A stretch of DNA of 64,000 bases from Oscillospiraceae bacterium (GTDB taxonomy: Bacteria; Bacillota; Clostridia; Oscillospirales; Ruminococcaceae): the NCBI GenBank assembly GCA_028692035.1, contig JAQUYD010000004.1, positions 78,831 through 142,830 on the forward strand. The letters run 5' to 3'. Positions 54,578 to 63,072 of this stretch are shown here, in pieces. How positions within the stretch are numbered: the stretch's first letter is position 1; the number at the start of each line of letters is the position of its first letter. The notes under the pieces are model-generated. The model saw only the letters and a list, made by a program, of their open reading frames with translations. It was not told where the DNA came from and did no database searches. The position numbers and the translations under genes are program-made.

Positions 54578-55894
54578 CTATTCTTCCGGCTCGAAAACGG
54601 TCTGATCCTCCACTTCAGTAGAGAGGGCTTTCAGCGCCGTGTTCAACAGTTTTCTTCTAATCCGTTTTTCTTCCTCCATGGTCAGCGCCGGGTTGCCCAG
54701 CGGATGGGGGATCGCAATCGCCGGGACAATGCGGTTCGCGCCGACTGTCAGGGAGATGGGGGTAACCGTACAAATATGAACCACTGGGATACCGGCCCGT
54801 TCGATTTCTTTTACCATCGTTGCACCGCAACGTGTGCAGGTGCCTCAGGTGGAGGTGAGGATGACCGCGTCGATATTGGCTTTTTTCAGCTCGGCGGCAA
54901 TTTCCTCAGCATATTTCTTGGCGCTTTTTACCGCGGTACCGTTGCCCACTGTGGTGTAAAAATAGTGGAACAGGCTCCCGATCTTTCCCTCTTTTTCAAA
55001 CTCGCGCATCACATCCACCGGCAGGACCCGGTCCGCATCCTCGTTGGCGTATACGGGGTCATAGCCGCCGTGGGCGGTCTCGTAGGTGTCGGCAGTCAGA
55101 TCCATTACGCCCTCGATGTCATAGCGGCCGTATTTGGAGGCGCTGGAAGACTCGATGTGGTCCGGATTGCCTTTGGGCACGATTCCGCCGGAGGTGACCA
55201 GCGCGATTTTCGCCTTGGAAATATTTTTGACCGCAGGATTGGGTTTTACCCGGTCGAAATCAGGCATTGGGAATTCGGTGACAAAATCCTTGCCTGCCAT
55301 TTTCTTTAACAGCATGTCCACCGCCCGCTTGGAGCCCCGTTCCTTTTCAAAAAAGTTGACCCGGATGCCGTTGGGGATATACCCCTCCTGCGCGGATGCG
55401 CCGATCTTTTCGTTTCTGCCGAGTTTTAGCGCCAGAGGCGCCATTTTTTTCACCGCGTCACGCATACCGGCGGCGCTGTTTTTGGTGGATACGATGTAGA
55501 CCGATTCTTTAAACATATCCACGCCGGGGTTTTCCACATACATACCGGTGAGGGCCGGAATCCCCAGCTCCTTTTTCACCGCGTCACAGATGGAACCGCA
55601 AGCCACGCCATACCGCCCTGCGTTAAAGGCCGGGCCGGCGATAAACAGGTCGGGGGACTGGGATTTGACCATCTCCACGATCTCTTTCTTGGCCGTTTCC
55701 AGGTTTTCGTTAAAATACGAGTCGCCGCAGATAACGGCGGCAACAATCTCGGCCTCATCCCCGAATGCCTGGTTGAACGCCAGCCCGGGGCCGACGATTC
55801 CTTCTCTAAGCTCCGGTTTGATGTGGGCCATTTCCTCTCCGCCGATCTGGGCGAAAAATTGGTTAATATACTGAACAATTCTTAATTGAGCCAT
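54578..55894 (-). CDS. grdB: Glycine reductase component B gamma subunit, selenoprotein GrdB
   Basis: 438 residues including selenocysteine 350 at in-frame TGA (54845-54847). The frame joins AVILTST-U-GTCTRCGATMVK and continues GIPVVHICTVTPISLTVGAN to EPEE. GrdB is the substrate-binding selenoprotein that attacks glycine held by the pyruvoyl subunits of GrdE. Without Sec decoding it appears as two ORFs. Its pairing with GrdE suggests glycine specificity, although sarcosine or betaine paralogues look alike. Confidence 0.95.
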
Positions 55895-55917
55895 TGCTTG
55901 TTCCTCCTTTCTAAAAA

Positions 55918-57207
55918 TTACCGCGCGCTTAAGCGGTTAAATCCCATTTCGTTCGTAGCGCCGGTGATCGCCTGCAGCTCTACTACAATACTGCCGTCCT
56001 CTTTCAGGTTGCCGTTAAACCCGCCGGCGATCCGCTCCACATAGGAAACGTCTCCGATGACCTTATCCAACTTGGGCAGCGTGATCAGTTCGTTGGCGTT
56101 GCCGCCGGTGACCACCGCGGTGGCCAGCGCGTCCGCGTCCGCCAGGGACTGGGAAGAACCATCCCTGCCAGCGTATTCGTCGGTGATGATGACGGTGGGA
56201 ATATTTTTGCTCTCGATCTTTTTGCAGTTCATGATCAGGTCGGTGTCCGGGTTTCCAAAGCCCTCCTGGGAAATAATCACGCCGTCCAGCCCCAACCACT
56301 CGGCCAACTTCGCGGTCCAGTCAGAGGAACGCTCCTTATCTGCCAGGTAGACGTTTTCATTGGTGATGATCACGCCGACAAAGTTGATCTCCTTGCCGTG
56401 CTTGTCAAACAGGTCCATGACCACCGGATTGTTCAGGTGGTGGTAGGTGGTGTTCTTGTCACAGGCGGACACGCAGTTGCCGCTCAAGATCGCGCCATCC
56501 ATAATTTCCGTGGGGTTTATGATGGTCGGCAAAGAACGTTTCGCGTCTACGCCGTACACATAAGTGTCATGCATCAGCCCCTGGCTTTGCAGCATCAAAA
56601 CATATGCAACGCGGGGCAGGCCCTTGAGCTTCTCCATCCCTTCGGGGATGCTGTAAGTCTCAAACTCCTGGGTCTCGTCCGGCTGCACATTCCGGGCCAG
56701 CTCGCCCAGATAGGTGGCAACTTTCAGTCCTGCCATACGCAGAGCATGCTCATGTTCATGCTGGGCAAGCCCTTCTTCCGGTTCCATTTTCAAAACCAGA
56801 TTGTTCAGCTTGGAAAAAGGCGTATAATCGGCGCCGGGGCCGGCCATGTCGATAATGCCTTCCTGAAAGCCCACGATCTGCCCGGTGGTGACCACCGCAG
56901 AACCTCTGAGTACATGGGTTTTACCCGATCCGACCGTGCCGACTTTGGAAATCACGCCCGGGAAAATCCCGCCGGGGCCTTCCACCTTCACGCGGGGCTC
57001 GATAACGTCCTTAACCGGGGTAATGCGCACGCTTTCTCCCGGCCGGGCAATGTCGATCTCCACAGACCGAATGTGCTCCTGGCCCAGGACGATTTTTTGG
57101 ATCTCGTCTTTGTTGACATAGAGCACGCCGTTTGCGATTTTGGATTCCTCTGAAAATTGAATATCCTGGATATCAATGTATCCCAATTCCAACTTCAAAC
57201 GGAACAC
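55918..57207 (-). CDS. grdE: Glycine reductase component B precursor (GrdE)
   Basis: 429-residue proprotein. Cleavage before Cys in SGNCVSACDKNTTYHH (Cys near residue 242) generates an N-terminal pyruvoyl group that binds glycine as a Schiff base; the two products are the alpha and beta subunits of component B. N-terminal MFRLKLELGYIDIQDIQF and central GLMHDTYVYGVDAKRSLPT are typical. Located between grdX and grdB. Confidence 0.96.
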   Translation of the reverse strand: MFRLKLELGYIDIQDIQFSEESKIANGVLYVNKDEIQKIVLGQEHIRSVEIDIARPGESVRITPVKDVIEPRVKVEGPGGIFPGVISKVGTVGSGKTHVLRGSAVVTTGQIVGFQEGIIDMAGPGADYTPFSKLNNLVLKMEPEEGLAQHEHEHALRMAGLKVATYLGELARNVQPDETQEFETYSIPEGMEKLKGLPRVAYVLMLQSQGLMHDTYVYGVDAKRSLPTIINPTEIMDGAILSGNCVSACDKNTTYHHLNNPVVMDLFDKHGKEINFVGVIITNENVYLADKERSSDWTAKLAEWLGLDGVIISQEGFGNPDTDLIMNCKKIESKNIPTVIITDEYAGRDGSSQSLADADALATAVVTGGNANELITLPKLDKVIGDVSYVERIAGGFNGNLKEDGSIVVELQAITGATNEMGFNRLSAR

Positions 57208-57282
57208 CTCCTTTTTATGAATATCTCTTTCTTGTCTGTCATGGAAAAAGCAGCCCGAAACGCGAAAGGCAATTCCGGTATG

Positions 57283-57636
57283 CTAGAGTGCGCTTTGTAA
57301 AAGGGTATAATCGATCAGCTGAAAATCCGCGCGCATTTTAGCGGACATTTGTGGGTATTTCACCGGAAACTTGTCCGCCGTAAGGATGCTGTTTTCAATG
57401 ATGGTCAGCGACTCTACATCCAGCGCGCCGGGCCCATCGGAAATCAGCACCGATTTGTACGGGGTCTCATTGGGTTTTACGCTGCCGGACAGCGGATGGG
57501 AAAGCAACCGGTAGCCCAGATGAGCCTTGTCGCGGACCCTAACCAGCAGCTCCCCGAAAGAGCCTTCTGCATAATCCACCGCATAATGGTCCTGTAATTT
57601 TTCCCGCACCAGGGGGTTGTTTGTGACGATCTGCAC
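57283..57636 (-). CDS. grdX: GrdX-family protein
   Basis: 117 residues from a GTG start after GGAGG (MQIVTNNPLVREKLQDHYAV). GrdX proteins are found only with glycine reductase operons; the function is unknown. LRVRDKAHLGYRLLSHPLSG and YKSVLISDGPGALDVESLTI are family-like. It is the first gene behind the glycine riboswitch. A longer frame reading into the riboswitch should be ignored. Confidence 0.88.
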   Translation of the reverse strand: MQIVTNNPLVREKLQDHYAVDYAEGSFGELLVRVRDKAHLGYRLLSHPLSGSVKPNETPYKSVLISDGPGALDVESLTIIENSILTADKFPVKYPQMSAKMRADFQLIDYTLLQSAL

Positions 57637-57671
57637 CGGTCCGCCTCCTTGCAGTGGGCAAAATAGGAAAT

Positions 57672-57883
57672 AAAAAAAGCAAACTGCAAAAAAACTGCAG
57701 TTTGCTCTGTTTCTAACCTGAGAGATTCTCCGCATTCATACTCGGTCGAATGGGATTGCTCCGTCGGTGCTTTCGCTCTCCAGAGGTTCGTCGGATAACG
57801 GTCCTTTTACCTGAGATCTTCGCTGGCAATCTGCACGATGCCCGCTTATTCCGTCGGTGCTAAAAAATTAGTCTCTCCCGTTA
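57672..57883 (-). promoter_or_regulatory. Tandem glycine riboswitch controlling the grd operon
   Basis: Minus-strand RNA with two gcvT-type aptamers. Each has a GGGAGAG/GGAGAG-like start, an internal GCACCGACGGA (at about 57851-57861 and 57764-57774) and closing CUCAGGU (about 57808 and 57716). A short linker joins them. The expression platform is a hairpin with arms GCAAACTGC/GCAGTTTGC (57679-57687 and 57697-57705) and a T run, 36 bases before grdX. Glycine binding is expected to turn transcription on. Confidence 0.95.
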
Positions 57884-58045
57884 TCGTCATCCAAATTACA
57901 TATTCGATTGTCCGGAAATTATCAAATTTCTTCTCTATAAGAATATCCCAAATGAAGGGAAAGTTGCAATGCTTATAGAAAAAAACTATGTCATTTTTTT
58001 GCCTTCCTCGCTGACCTGCATGCGCTGGATAACAACAAAATCCAA

Positions 58046-58074
58046 TTGCATGTTGCGAAAAAATGTGTTAAAAT
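58046..58074 (+). promoter_or_regulatory. Promoter of tRNA-Sec
   Basis: TTGCAT (58046-58051), 17-base spacer, TAAAAT (58069-58074) preceded by TGT. The tRNA begins about 15 bases later. Confidence 0.65.
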
Positions 58075-58088
58075 AACACACAATCTAT

Positions 58089-58186
58089 GGGAGCAGATGG
58101 GTCGCTGGTGTGCCCTCTGGTCTTCAAAACCAGTAATGGTGGTGAAAAACCGCTTAGGTGGGTTCGATTCCCACATGCTCCCGCCA
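58089..58186 (+). tRNA. selC: Selenocysteine tRNA (selC)
   Basis: 98 nt. The anticodon loop CTTCAAA within CTGGT...ACCAG gives anticodon TCA. The acceptor GGGAGCA pairs with TGCTCCC near the 3' end, followed by G and CCA. It has the extended D stem (GGGTCGCTGGTGTGCCC) and a long variable arm (GGTGG...CCGCTTAGG region), both typical of bacterial tRNA-Sec. It lies between the divergent grd and convergent selD transcripts. Confidence 0.96.
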
Positions 58187-58190
58187 AGAT

Positions 58191-58230
58191 AAAAAGTGCC
58201 CCAAGGCCGCGGCCTTGGGGCACTTTTTTG
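58191..58230. terminator. Terminator of tRNA-Sec and selD
   Basis: AAAAAGTGCCCCAAGGCC and GGCCTTGGGGCACTTTTTT around GCG, a stem of about 18 pairs usable from both strands. It lies between the convergent tRNA-Sec and selD. Confidence 0.96.
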
Positions 58231-58269
58231 TGTTTGATCGGGGCCGGCCCACCGGCAGAAGCCTTTTAC

Positions 58270-59313
58270 TCACTGCGCGGTTACTCGGACGGATTTCCCG
58301 TTGAAGGGCAGCACCCGTCCAACGATCTTCGCGCAGGGGGTTACCCCCGAAAGCGCCTGCACCAGCCGCAGCGCTTTTTCCCCCTCCAGGCTCACCAGCA
58401 GCCCACCGGAGGTTTGGGGATCCAGCAGCAGATCCTGCATTGGCAGCTCCACCGCCGGATCGAAGAATATTTTGTCCTGCAAATACTCCAGGTTGGTGTA
58501 AGCGCCCCCCGGCACAATGCCCATGTTGGCAAAATCTTTGGCCCCATCCATCAGAGGCACCTGCGCCGCGCCGATTTCGATGGTCGTGCCGCTGCCCGCA
58601 GCCATCTCATAGCTGTGCCCCAACAGGCCGAACCCGGTGACGTCGGTACAGGCGTGAGCCCCGATCTCAACCACCGCATCCCGCGCGGCCTTATTCAGTT
58701 CGGCCATTACCGCCACCAGATCGCCGGTTTCCTTTTGACCCAGCAGCCCGGCCTTTAAGGCTGTGGCCAGCACCCCACTGCCGATGGGCTTGGTCAGCAC
58801 CAACAGATCCCCCGGTTGGGCGCCGCTGTTGGTCAGCACCTGTTCCGGCAGGGCAAAGCCCGTAACGCACAAACCGAATTTTGGTTCTTCATCCTCGATG
58901 GTGTGGCCGCCGGCTACAATGGCCCCTGCCTCCCGCACCTTACTGTAACCGCCTGCCAAAATCTGTTCCACTGTATCCAATTCTAGGCAATTTGGCACGC
59001 ACAGCAGGTTCATAGCCAGCGTGGGGGAAGCGCCCATGGCATAAATGTCGCTCATGGCGTTTGCTGCCGCAATCTGGCCAAAGGCGTAAGGGTCGTCCAC
59101 CATCGGCGGAAAAAAGTCCACTGTCTGCAATAGGGCCATCCCATTCTGCATCCGATAAACACAGGCGTCGTCGCTGGTGTCGAACCCAACCAGCAGGTTC
59201 GGATCCTCAAACCGCGGCAGCCGCTCCAAAATTCCATTTAGGACCCCCGGTCCCAGTTTAGCCGCTCAACCGGCGCTTTTGGTCATTTGCGTCAAACGCA
59301 GTTTTTCCGCCAC
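58270..59313 (-). CDS. selD: Selenide, water dikinase SelD (itself a selenoprotein)
   Basis: 347 residues including selenocysteine 16 at TGA 59266-59268. The frame is GTG-start MAEKLRLTQMTKSAGUAAKL, then GPGVLNGILERLP; U replaces the catalytic Cys of E. coli SelD. ATP and metal motifs: VGFDTSDDACVYRM, TVDFFPPMVDDPY, and VAGGHTIEDEEPKFGL. It makes selenophosphate from selenide and ATP for SelA. Simple gene calling would start it at 59229 and lose the active site. It is last in yedE-yedF-DUF3343-selD. Confidence 0.96.
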
Positions 59314-59377
59314 TGTAAACACCCTCTTTCTATTTTTATTTTATCCCAATCCCCGGCCCGATGCAAGACTAGAACCA

Positions 59378-59413
59378 TGAAACGAAAGGCGGCCAAAGCC
59401 GCCTTTCGTTTCA
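59378..59413. repeat. Perfect 16-bp hairpin before selD
   Basis: TGAAACGAAAGGCGGC (59378-59393), loop CAAA, then its exact complement (59398-59413). It lies in the leader between the DUF3343 gene and selD without a T run, so it may be a processing or protective stem rather than a terminator. Confidence 0.7.
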
Positions 59414-59429
59414 CAGGATCCTTTTCGGA

Positions 59430-59678
59430 TCATTCGTCCCGTTCCATACGATCCACCGCCACCGAAAAGGATCCATTTTCCAGCCGGTAGATTTTTTCCA
59501 CCTCTTCGTCCACCAGAGCCAAAACGCCGTCCTTTGTAGAAAACTTTACGCAGCTGCCACAAGAGGAACTCAGTTGCCGCGGCACCGGCATGATCTGGCA
59601 GGCTATGTCCTCCCGCTTCAACTTTCGGGCAAACTGCATCGCCCCAAAGTGGGAAAAAAAAGTTGCAACATACTCCAA
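59430..59678 (-). CDS. DUF3343 putative Se/S carrier-like protein
   Basis: 82 residues: MEYVATFFSHFGAMQFARKL, then IMPVPRQLSSSCGSCVKFST with a Cys-Gly-Ser-Cys pair, a core feature of the DUF3343 family. Members occur beside YedF and SelD and are thought to carry selenium or sulfur as a persulfide/selenide. It lies 14 bases after the yedF-like gene in the selenium operon. Confidence 0.88.
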   Translation of the reverse strand: MEYVATFFSHFGAMQFARKLKREDIACQIMPVPRQLSSSCGSCVKFSTKDGVLALVDEEVEKIYRLENGSFSVAVDRMERDE

Positions 59679-59692
59679 GTGGTTCCGCCCCT

Positions 59693-59905
59693 TTATGATT
59701 TGGTTAGGACTAGGCGGAACAGATCGGCTTCTTCGGTCACCCCGACCGTGTAGCCGGCGCTTTTTGCAAACCGGGTCACGTTCTGGCGCGCCGTGTTATT
59801 ATCCACCAGCACTTCATACCGTGCCTCATGGCTTTCCAGCGCCTTTTTGGTCATCAGCACCGGTTCTGGGCAGGAACGCCCGCAAGCATCTATGATCTGG
59901 GCCAT
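59693..59905 (-). CDS. yedF: TusA/YedF-like sulfurtransferase protein
   Basis: 70 residues with the SirA/TusA fold: MAQIIDACGRSCPEPVLMTK carries the CPxP motif whose Cys accepts sulfur or selenium. YedF of selenium-using organisms has this domain, often followed by a longer C-terminal part that is absent here. It lies between yedE and the DUF3343 gene, so it may hand selenium from transporter to SelD. Confidence 0.9.
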   Translation of the reverse strand: MAQIIDACGRSCPEPVLMTKKALESHEARYEVLVDNNTARQNVTRFAKSAGYTVGVTEEADLFRLVLTKS

Positions 59906-59925
59906 TGTTTACCGCTCCTTCCTTC

Positions 59926-61008
59926 TTATGCTACTGGGACAGCCGGTGTCTCCGCCTTGGCCTTTTTCTTGTTAAAAGTATACACCACGGCGATCACGGT
60001 GACAACCACCAGCCCGATAATCACGGCGATTTTTCCGTTGGCAGTGGGCCCCTCTCCAGAGGAGGCCAGCTTAAAGTTATGGCAGAACGCCGCGCCCAGC
60101 AGCATTCCCACAACCGAAATGCTCGAATCGGCATTGCCTTCGCCGGAAAGAATCAGCTGGCGCAGGGGACAGCCTCCCAGCAGTACCGAGCCAAAGCCTA
60201 CCAGCGTCATCCCCAAAAAGTTCCACACGCCGTCGGTGTGCGCCACCGGCTGGCCTGCAAAGCCAAACAGGAATTTGCCGGCGATGAGATTGCCGATCAG
60301 CGCCACAACAATGATCGCTACAAAGCCGCACAGCAGCGTCCAGTCTTTAAAAAGCAGCACGTCCCGGATGCCGCCGACCATGCACAGGCGGGTCCGCTGG
60401 GCGATGGCGCCTACAACCAGCCCTGCCAACAGCGAAATCCAGATGGGCGCATGGGACGCACCGGGTCCGCTGGTACTGAAGATCAGCACGCTGGGGAACG
60501 CCACCAGCAGCGCAAAAAACGCCACATTGATCACCGGCAGCCAAGCCCCTTCTGCAATCGTCTGCCGGTAGGTGCGTTTTAAAGAGAATCCCTTGTTTAG
60601 GAAGAAAACCCCTGCGCCGATTCCGGCCACAAAGCCCACCAGTCCGACCACCGCGTTCAAATCGCCACCGCCCAAACGCAGTACCATCCGCAACGGGCAG
60701 CCTAAAAACATCAATGCGCCGACCATCACGAAAAAGCCCAGCACAAACCGGGTCACGGGAGAGGATCCGCCCTGGGGCTTAAACTCCTTTTTGGCTATCG
60801 CAATCAAAAAGGCGCCCAGCACCAGCCCGATGATCTCCGGGCGCATATACTGCACAACCTCCGCCGAATGCAGATGCAGCGCACCAGCGATATCCCGCTC
60901 AAAACAGGCGATGCAAAAGCCCATATTCCCTGGATTGCCCAGGACGGTCAGCAGCACGGCGATGACGCCGATAACGGCGCCGGCCAAAGCCAAGGTCCAC
61001 TTTTTCAC
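59926..61008 (-). CDS. yedE: YedE-family putative selenium transporter
   Basis: 360 residues, about ten membrane helices in two YeeE/YedE repeats. Each repeat has a GCPLR motif: FLGCPLRMVLRLGGGDLNAV (near residue 105) and LLGGCPLRQLILSGEGNADS (near 285). The conserved Cys lies in the translocation path in relatives that move thiosulfate; co-localisation with selD and yedF suggests a selenium compound here. First gene of its operon, divergent from the class V aminotransferase. Confidence 0.92.
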   Translation of the reverse strand: MKKWTLALAGAVIGVIAVLLTVLGNPGNMGFCIACFERDIAGALHLHSAEVVQYMRPEIIGLVLGAFLIAIAKKEFKPQGGSSPVTRFVLGFFVMVGALMFLGCPLRMVLRLGGGDLNAVVGLVGFVAGIGAGVFFLNKGFSLKRTYRQTIAEGAWLPVINVAFFALLVAFPSVLIFSTSGPGASHAPIWISLLAGLVVGAIAQRTRLCMVGGIRDVLLFKDWTLLCGFVAIIVVALIGNLIAGKFLFGFAGQPVAHTDGVWNFLGMTLVGFGSVLLGGCPLRQLILSGEGNADSSISVVGMLLGAAFCHNFKLASSGEGPTANGKIAVIIGLVVVTVIAVVYTFNKKKAKAETPAVPVA

Positions 61009-61185
61009 AAAAATCCACCCTTTTCCTCAATTTTGTCGTTTCTCAGGGGCAAAGTCGACACGCTCTCCCCACCCCCGTTCTTAAAAAGTGTATCACGCCA
61101 CTTTTAAAAATTGAAATTGCATTTTCCCGCATTTTCCCCCATGATTATAGAAAAATCCGATAGCCGGGCAAACCCGCCAAACCTG

Positions 61186-61231
61186 TGCTATAATGGGGAC
61201 AGTTTTAAGGCCAATTGGGCCGGCCTTAAAA
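61186..61231 (+). promoter_or_regulatory. Extended -10 promoter and leader hairpin of the class V gene
   Basis: TGCTATAAT (61186-61194) is an extended -10 element without a good -35. A perfect stem TTTTAAGGCC (61203-61212)/GGCCTTAAAA (61222-61231) lies in the leader. On the other side, a TTAAAAAGTG/CACTTTTAA repeat near 61081-61107 precedes yedE. Confidence 0.6.
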
Positions 61232-61256
61232 ACATCGCAAAAAGGAGGGGCTGCGT

Positions 61257-62444
61257 ATGCCGCCTATTTATCTGGACAATGCAAGCACTGCCTATCCCAA
61301 GGCACCGCCGGTGGCAGATGCGGTTCGGGATTACATTTTGAATACCGGGTGTAATGTTGGCCGGGGAGAATACGCGCAGGCTTATTCTGCCGCTGAAATG
61401 GTCTTTGAAACCCGGGAGCGGCTCTGCGATCTCTTTCACTTTGACAGCCCCAAAAATGTGATCTTCACCATGAATATCACCCAATCGCTAAACTTTTTGC
61501 TAAAGGGTCTATTGCATTCCGGCGACCACGTCCTGGTCAGCGCCATGGAGCACAACGCGGTTATGCGCCCGCTCACCCAGCTGGCCGACAGCGGCGTCAG
61601 CTTTACCCGGATGCCCTGCAACAGGCAGGGGGAGCTTCTCACCGGCGATCTGGATTCGCTGGTACAGCCCAACACCAAAGCGATGGTGCTGCTGCACGCG
61701 TCCAACGTCTGCGGCACGCTAATGCCGCTGGAAGCCGTTGGCGCCTTTTGCCAAAAGCACCGGCTTTTGTTTCTCGCCGATGCCGCCCAGACCGCCGGCG
61801 TTTTCCCCATTGATATGAAAGCCCTGCATCTGGACGCGTTGGCCTTTACTGGGCACAAATCGCTGCTGGGGCCGCAGGGCGTCGGCGGCTTTGTCCTGAC
61901 CGACGCCCTGGCCCGCCAGGTCACCCCGCTGATCAGCGGCGGCACCGGCAGCATCTCGGACCAGGAGACGGTGCCCGCTTTTCTGCCCGACCGGTTTGAG
62001 CCCGGCACCATGAATCTGCCAGGGATCGCCGGGCTGCATGCGGCATTGGGCTACCTCAAAGAAATTGGCATCGACGCCATCCGCGCCCATGAGCAATCGT
62101 TGAGCCGCCTGCTGCAGGAGGGGCTCACCCAGCTGCCCGGCGTGCGGCTACTGGGTGTTTCGGATCCGTTCAAGCGCGCGCCGGTGGTCTCGGTGGACTT
62201 TCCCGGCTATGACAACGCCCAAATCGCCTATCTGCTGGACAGCTCTTTCCAGGTGATGACCCGCTGTGGGCTGCATTGCGCGCCCAATGCCCACAAAGTC
62301 CTTGGCACCTTTCCCCAAGGGACGGTGCGGTTTTCGGTGGGATTTATGAACACGCAGGCGCAGGTGCTTTATGCGGTGGACGCAGTTGCCAAGGCGCTGA
62401 AGATGGCGCAGCCTCTTCGTCTCCCGGTTAAAAAAGATTTATAA
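61257..62444 (+). CDS. Class V PLP enzyme, cysteine desulfurase-like
   Basis: 395 residues. IYLDNASTAYPKAPPVADAV is the class V N-terminus; HNAVMRPL, then FLADAAQTAGVFPIDMKALHLD and the Schiff-base Lys in AFTGHKSLLGPQG; the C-terminal RCGLHCAPNAHKVLGT supplies a reactive Cys. It belongs to a desulfurase-like group commonly linked to selenium genes. It may release sulfur or selenium from cysteine or selenocysteine for SelD; that is inferred from neighbourhood. Start after AAGGAGGGG. Confidence 0.88.
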   Translation: MPPIYLDNASTAYPKAPPVADAVRDYILNTGCNVGRGEYAQAYSAAEMVFETRERLCDLFHFDSPKNVIFTMNITQSLNFLLKGLLHSGDHVLVSAMEHNAVMRPLTQLADSGVSFTRMPCNRQGELLTGDLDSLVQPNTKAMVLLHASNVCGTLMPLEAVGAFCQKHRLLFLADAAQTAGVFPIDMKALHLDALAFTGHKSLLGPQGVGGFVLTDALARQVTPLISGGTGSISDQETVPAFLPDRFEPGTMNLPGIAGLHAALGYLKEIGIDAIRAHEQSLSRLLQEGLTQLPGVRLLGVSDPFKRAPVVSVDFPGYDNAQIAYLLDSSFQVMTRCGLHCAPNAHKVLGTFPQGTVRFSVGFMNTQAQVLYAVDAVAKALKMAQPLRLPVKKDL

Positions 62445-62464
62445 AATCGTCCCACCACACAAAA

Positions 62465-62492
62465 AACCGGTATGGCTAAAGCCATGCCGGTT
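62465..62492. terminator. Terminator between the class V gene and sigK
   Basis: AACCGGTATGGC, loop TAAA, GCCATGCCGGTT; a tail-to-tail position between convergent genes. T run is short. Confidence 0.7.
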
Positions 62493-62565
62493 CCTTGTGT
62501 CTGATCCAGGCGTTATCCCTGCTTTTTTCGACTTGGCAATTCTCTTTTGGCCCCGCGCCCAGCCT

Positions 62566-63072
62566 TTACGCTCCGGAATCCCCCTTTTCAAACGCCTCCC
62601 GTAGCTTTCCCAGCGCCTTTGACTCTAACCTAGATACGTAGCTGCGGGAAATTCCCAGGCGCAAGGCGACCTCCCGCTGGGCCATCGGCGCCTTGCCGCC
62701 CAGCCCATACCGCAGCCGAACGACCTGTTGCTCCCGCGGGTCAAGAACCAAGCCAATATAACGGTACAGCTGCTCGCTTTTGAGCTTGCGGTCCACATCC
62801 TCTAAAATATCGCCGTCCTGCGCCATAATATCCATCAAGGTCAACGCGTTCCCGTCCCCGTCGACATCAATCGGGTCTTGTATGTACAGATCCTGCGCGT
62901 ATTTTTTGCGGCCCCGAAAATACATCAGGATTTCATTTTCAATACACCTAGAGGCATAGGTCGCGAACCGGATCCCCTTGTCGCTGTCGAAGGTTCCCAC
63001 CGCTTTGATCAGCCCAATGGTCCCGATGGAAATCAGGTCCTCCTGCTCCTTATGGGAGGCGTAGTACTTTTT
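62566..63072 (-). CDS. sigK: Sporulation sigma factor SigK, 3' half (split gene)
   Basis: Mother-cell late sporulation sigma factor. About 169 codons match SigK from KKYYASHKEQEDLISIGTIG onward: regions 2.2-2.4 (GIRFATYASRCIENEILMYF, RGRKK), YIQDPIDVDGDGNALTLMDI, and region 4 (VVRLRYGLGGKAPMAQREVA, LRLGISRSYVSRLESKALGK). Upstream of KKYY the frame reads HQPF, which is not SigK; region 1.2-2.1, including NLRLVAHIV, is missing. A TTG at 63087 only opens the frame by chance. The missing 5' half must lie beyond the recombinase element, to be joined by excision. Confidence 0.9.
   Translation of the reverse strand, partial: KKYYASHKEQEDLISIGTIGLIKAVGTFDSDKGIRFATYASRCIENEILMYFRGRKKYAQDLYIQDPIDVDGDGNALTLMDIMAQDGDILEDVDRKLKSEQLYRYIGLVLDPREQQVVRLRYGLGGKAPMAQREVALRLGISRSYVSRLESKALGKLREAFEKGDSGA

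Noticed and set aside
54578..55894. grdB as a frameshifted or nonsense pseudogene
   Set aside because: The interruption is a single TGA at the family's selenocysteine position, and Sec decoding genes are all nearby.
57283..57735. GrdX as a 150-residue protein with an N-terminal membrane-like segment
   Set aside because: The extra N-terminus is translated from riboswitch and terminator DNA; a GTG with a strong ribosome site at 57636 gives the family length.
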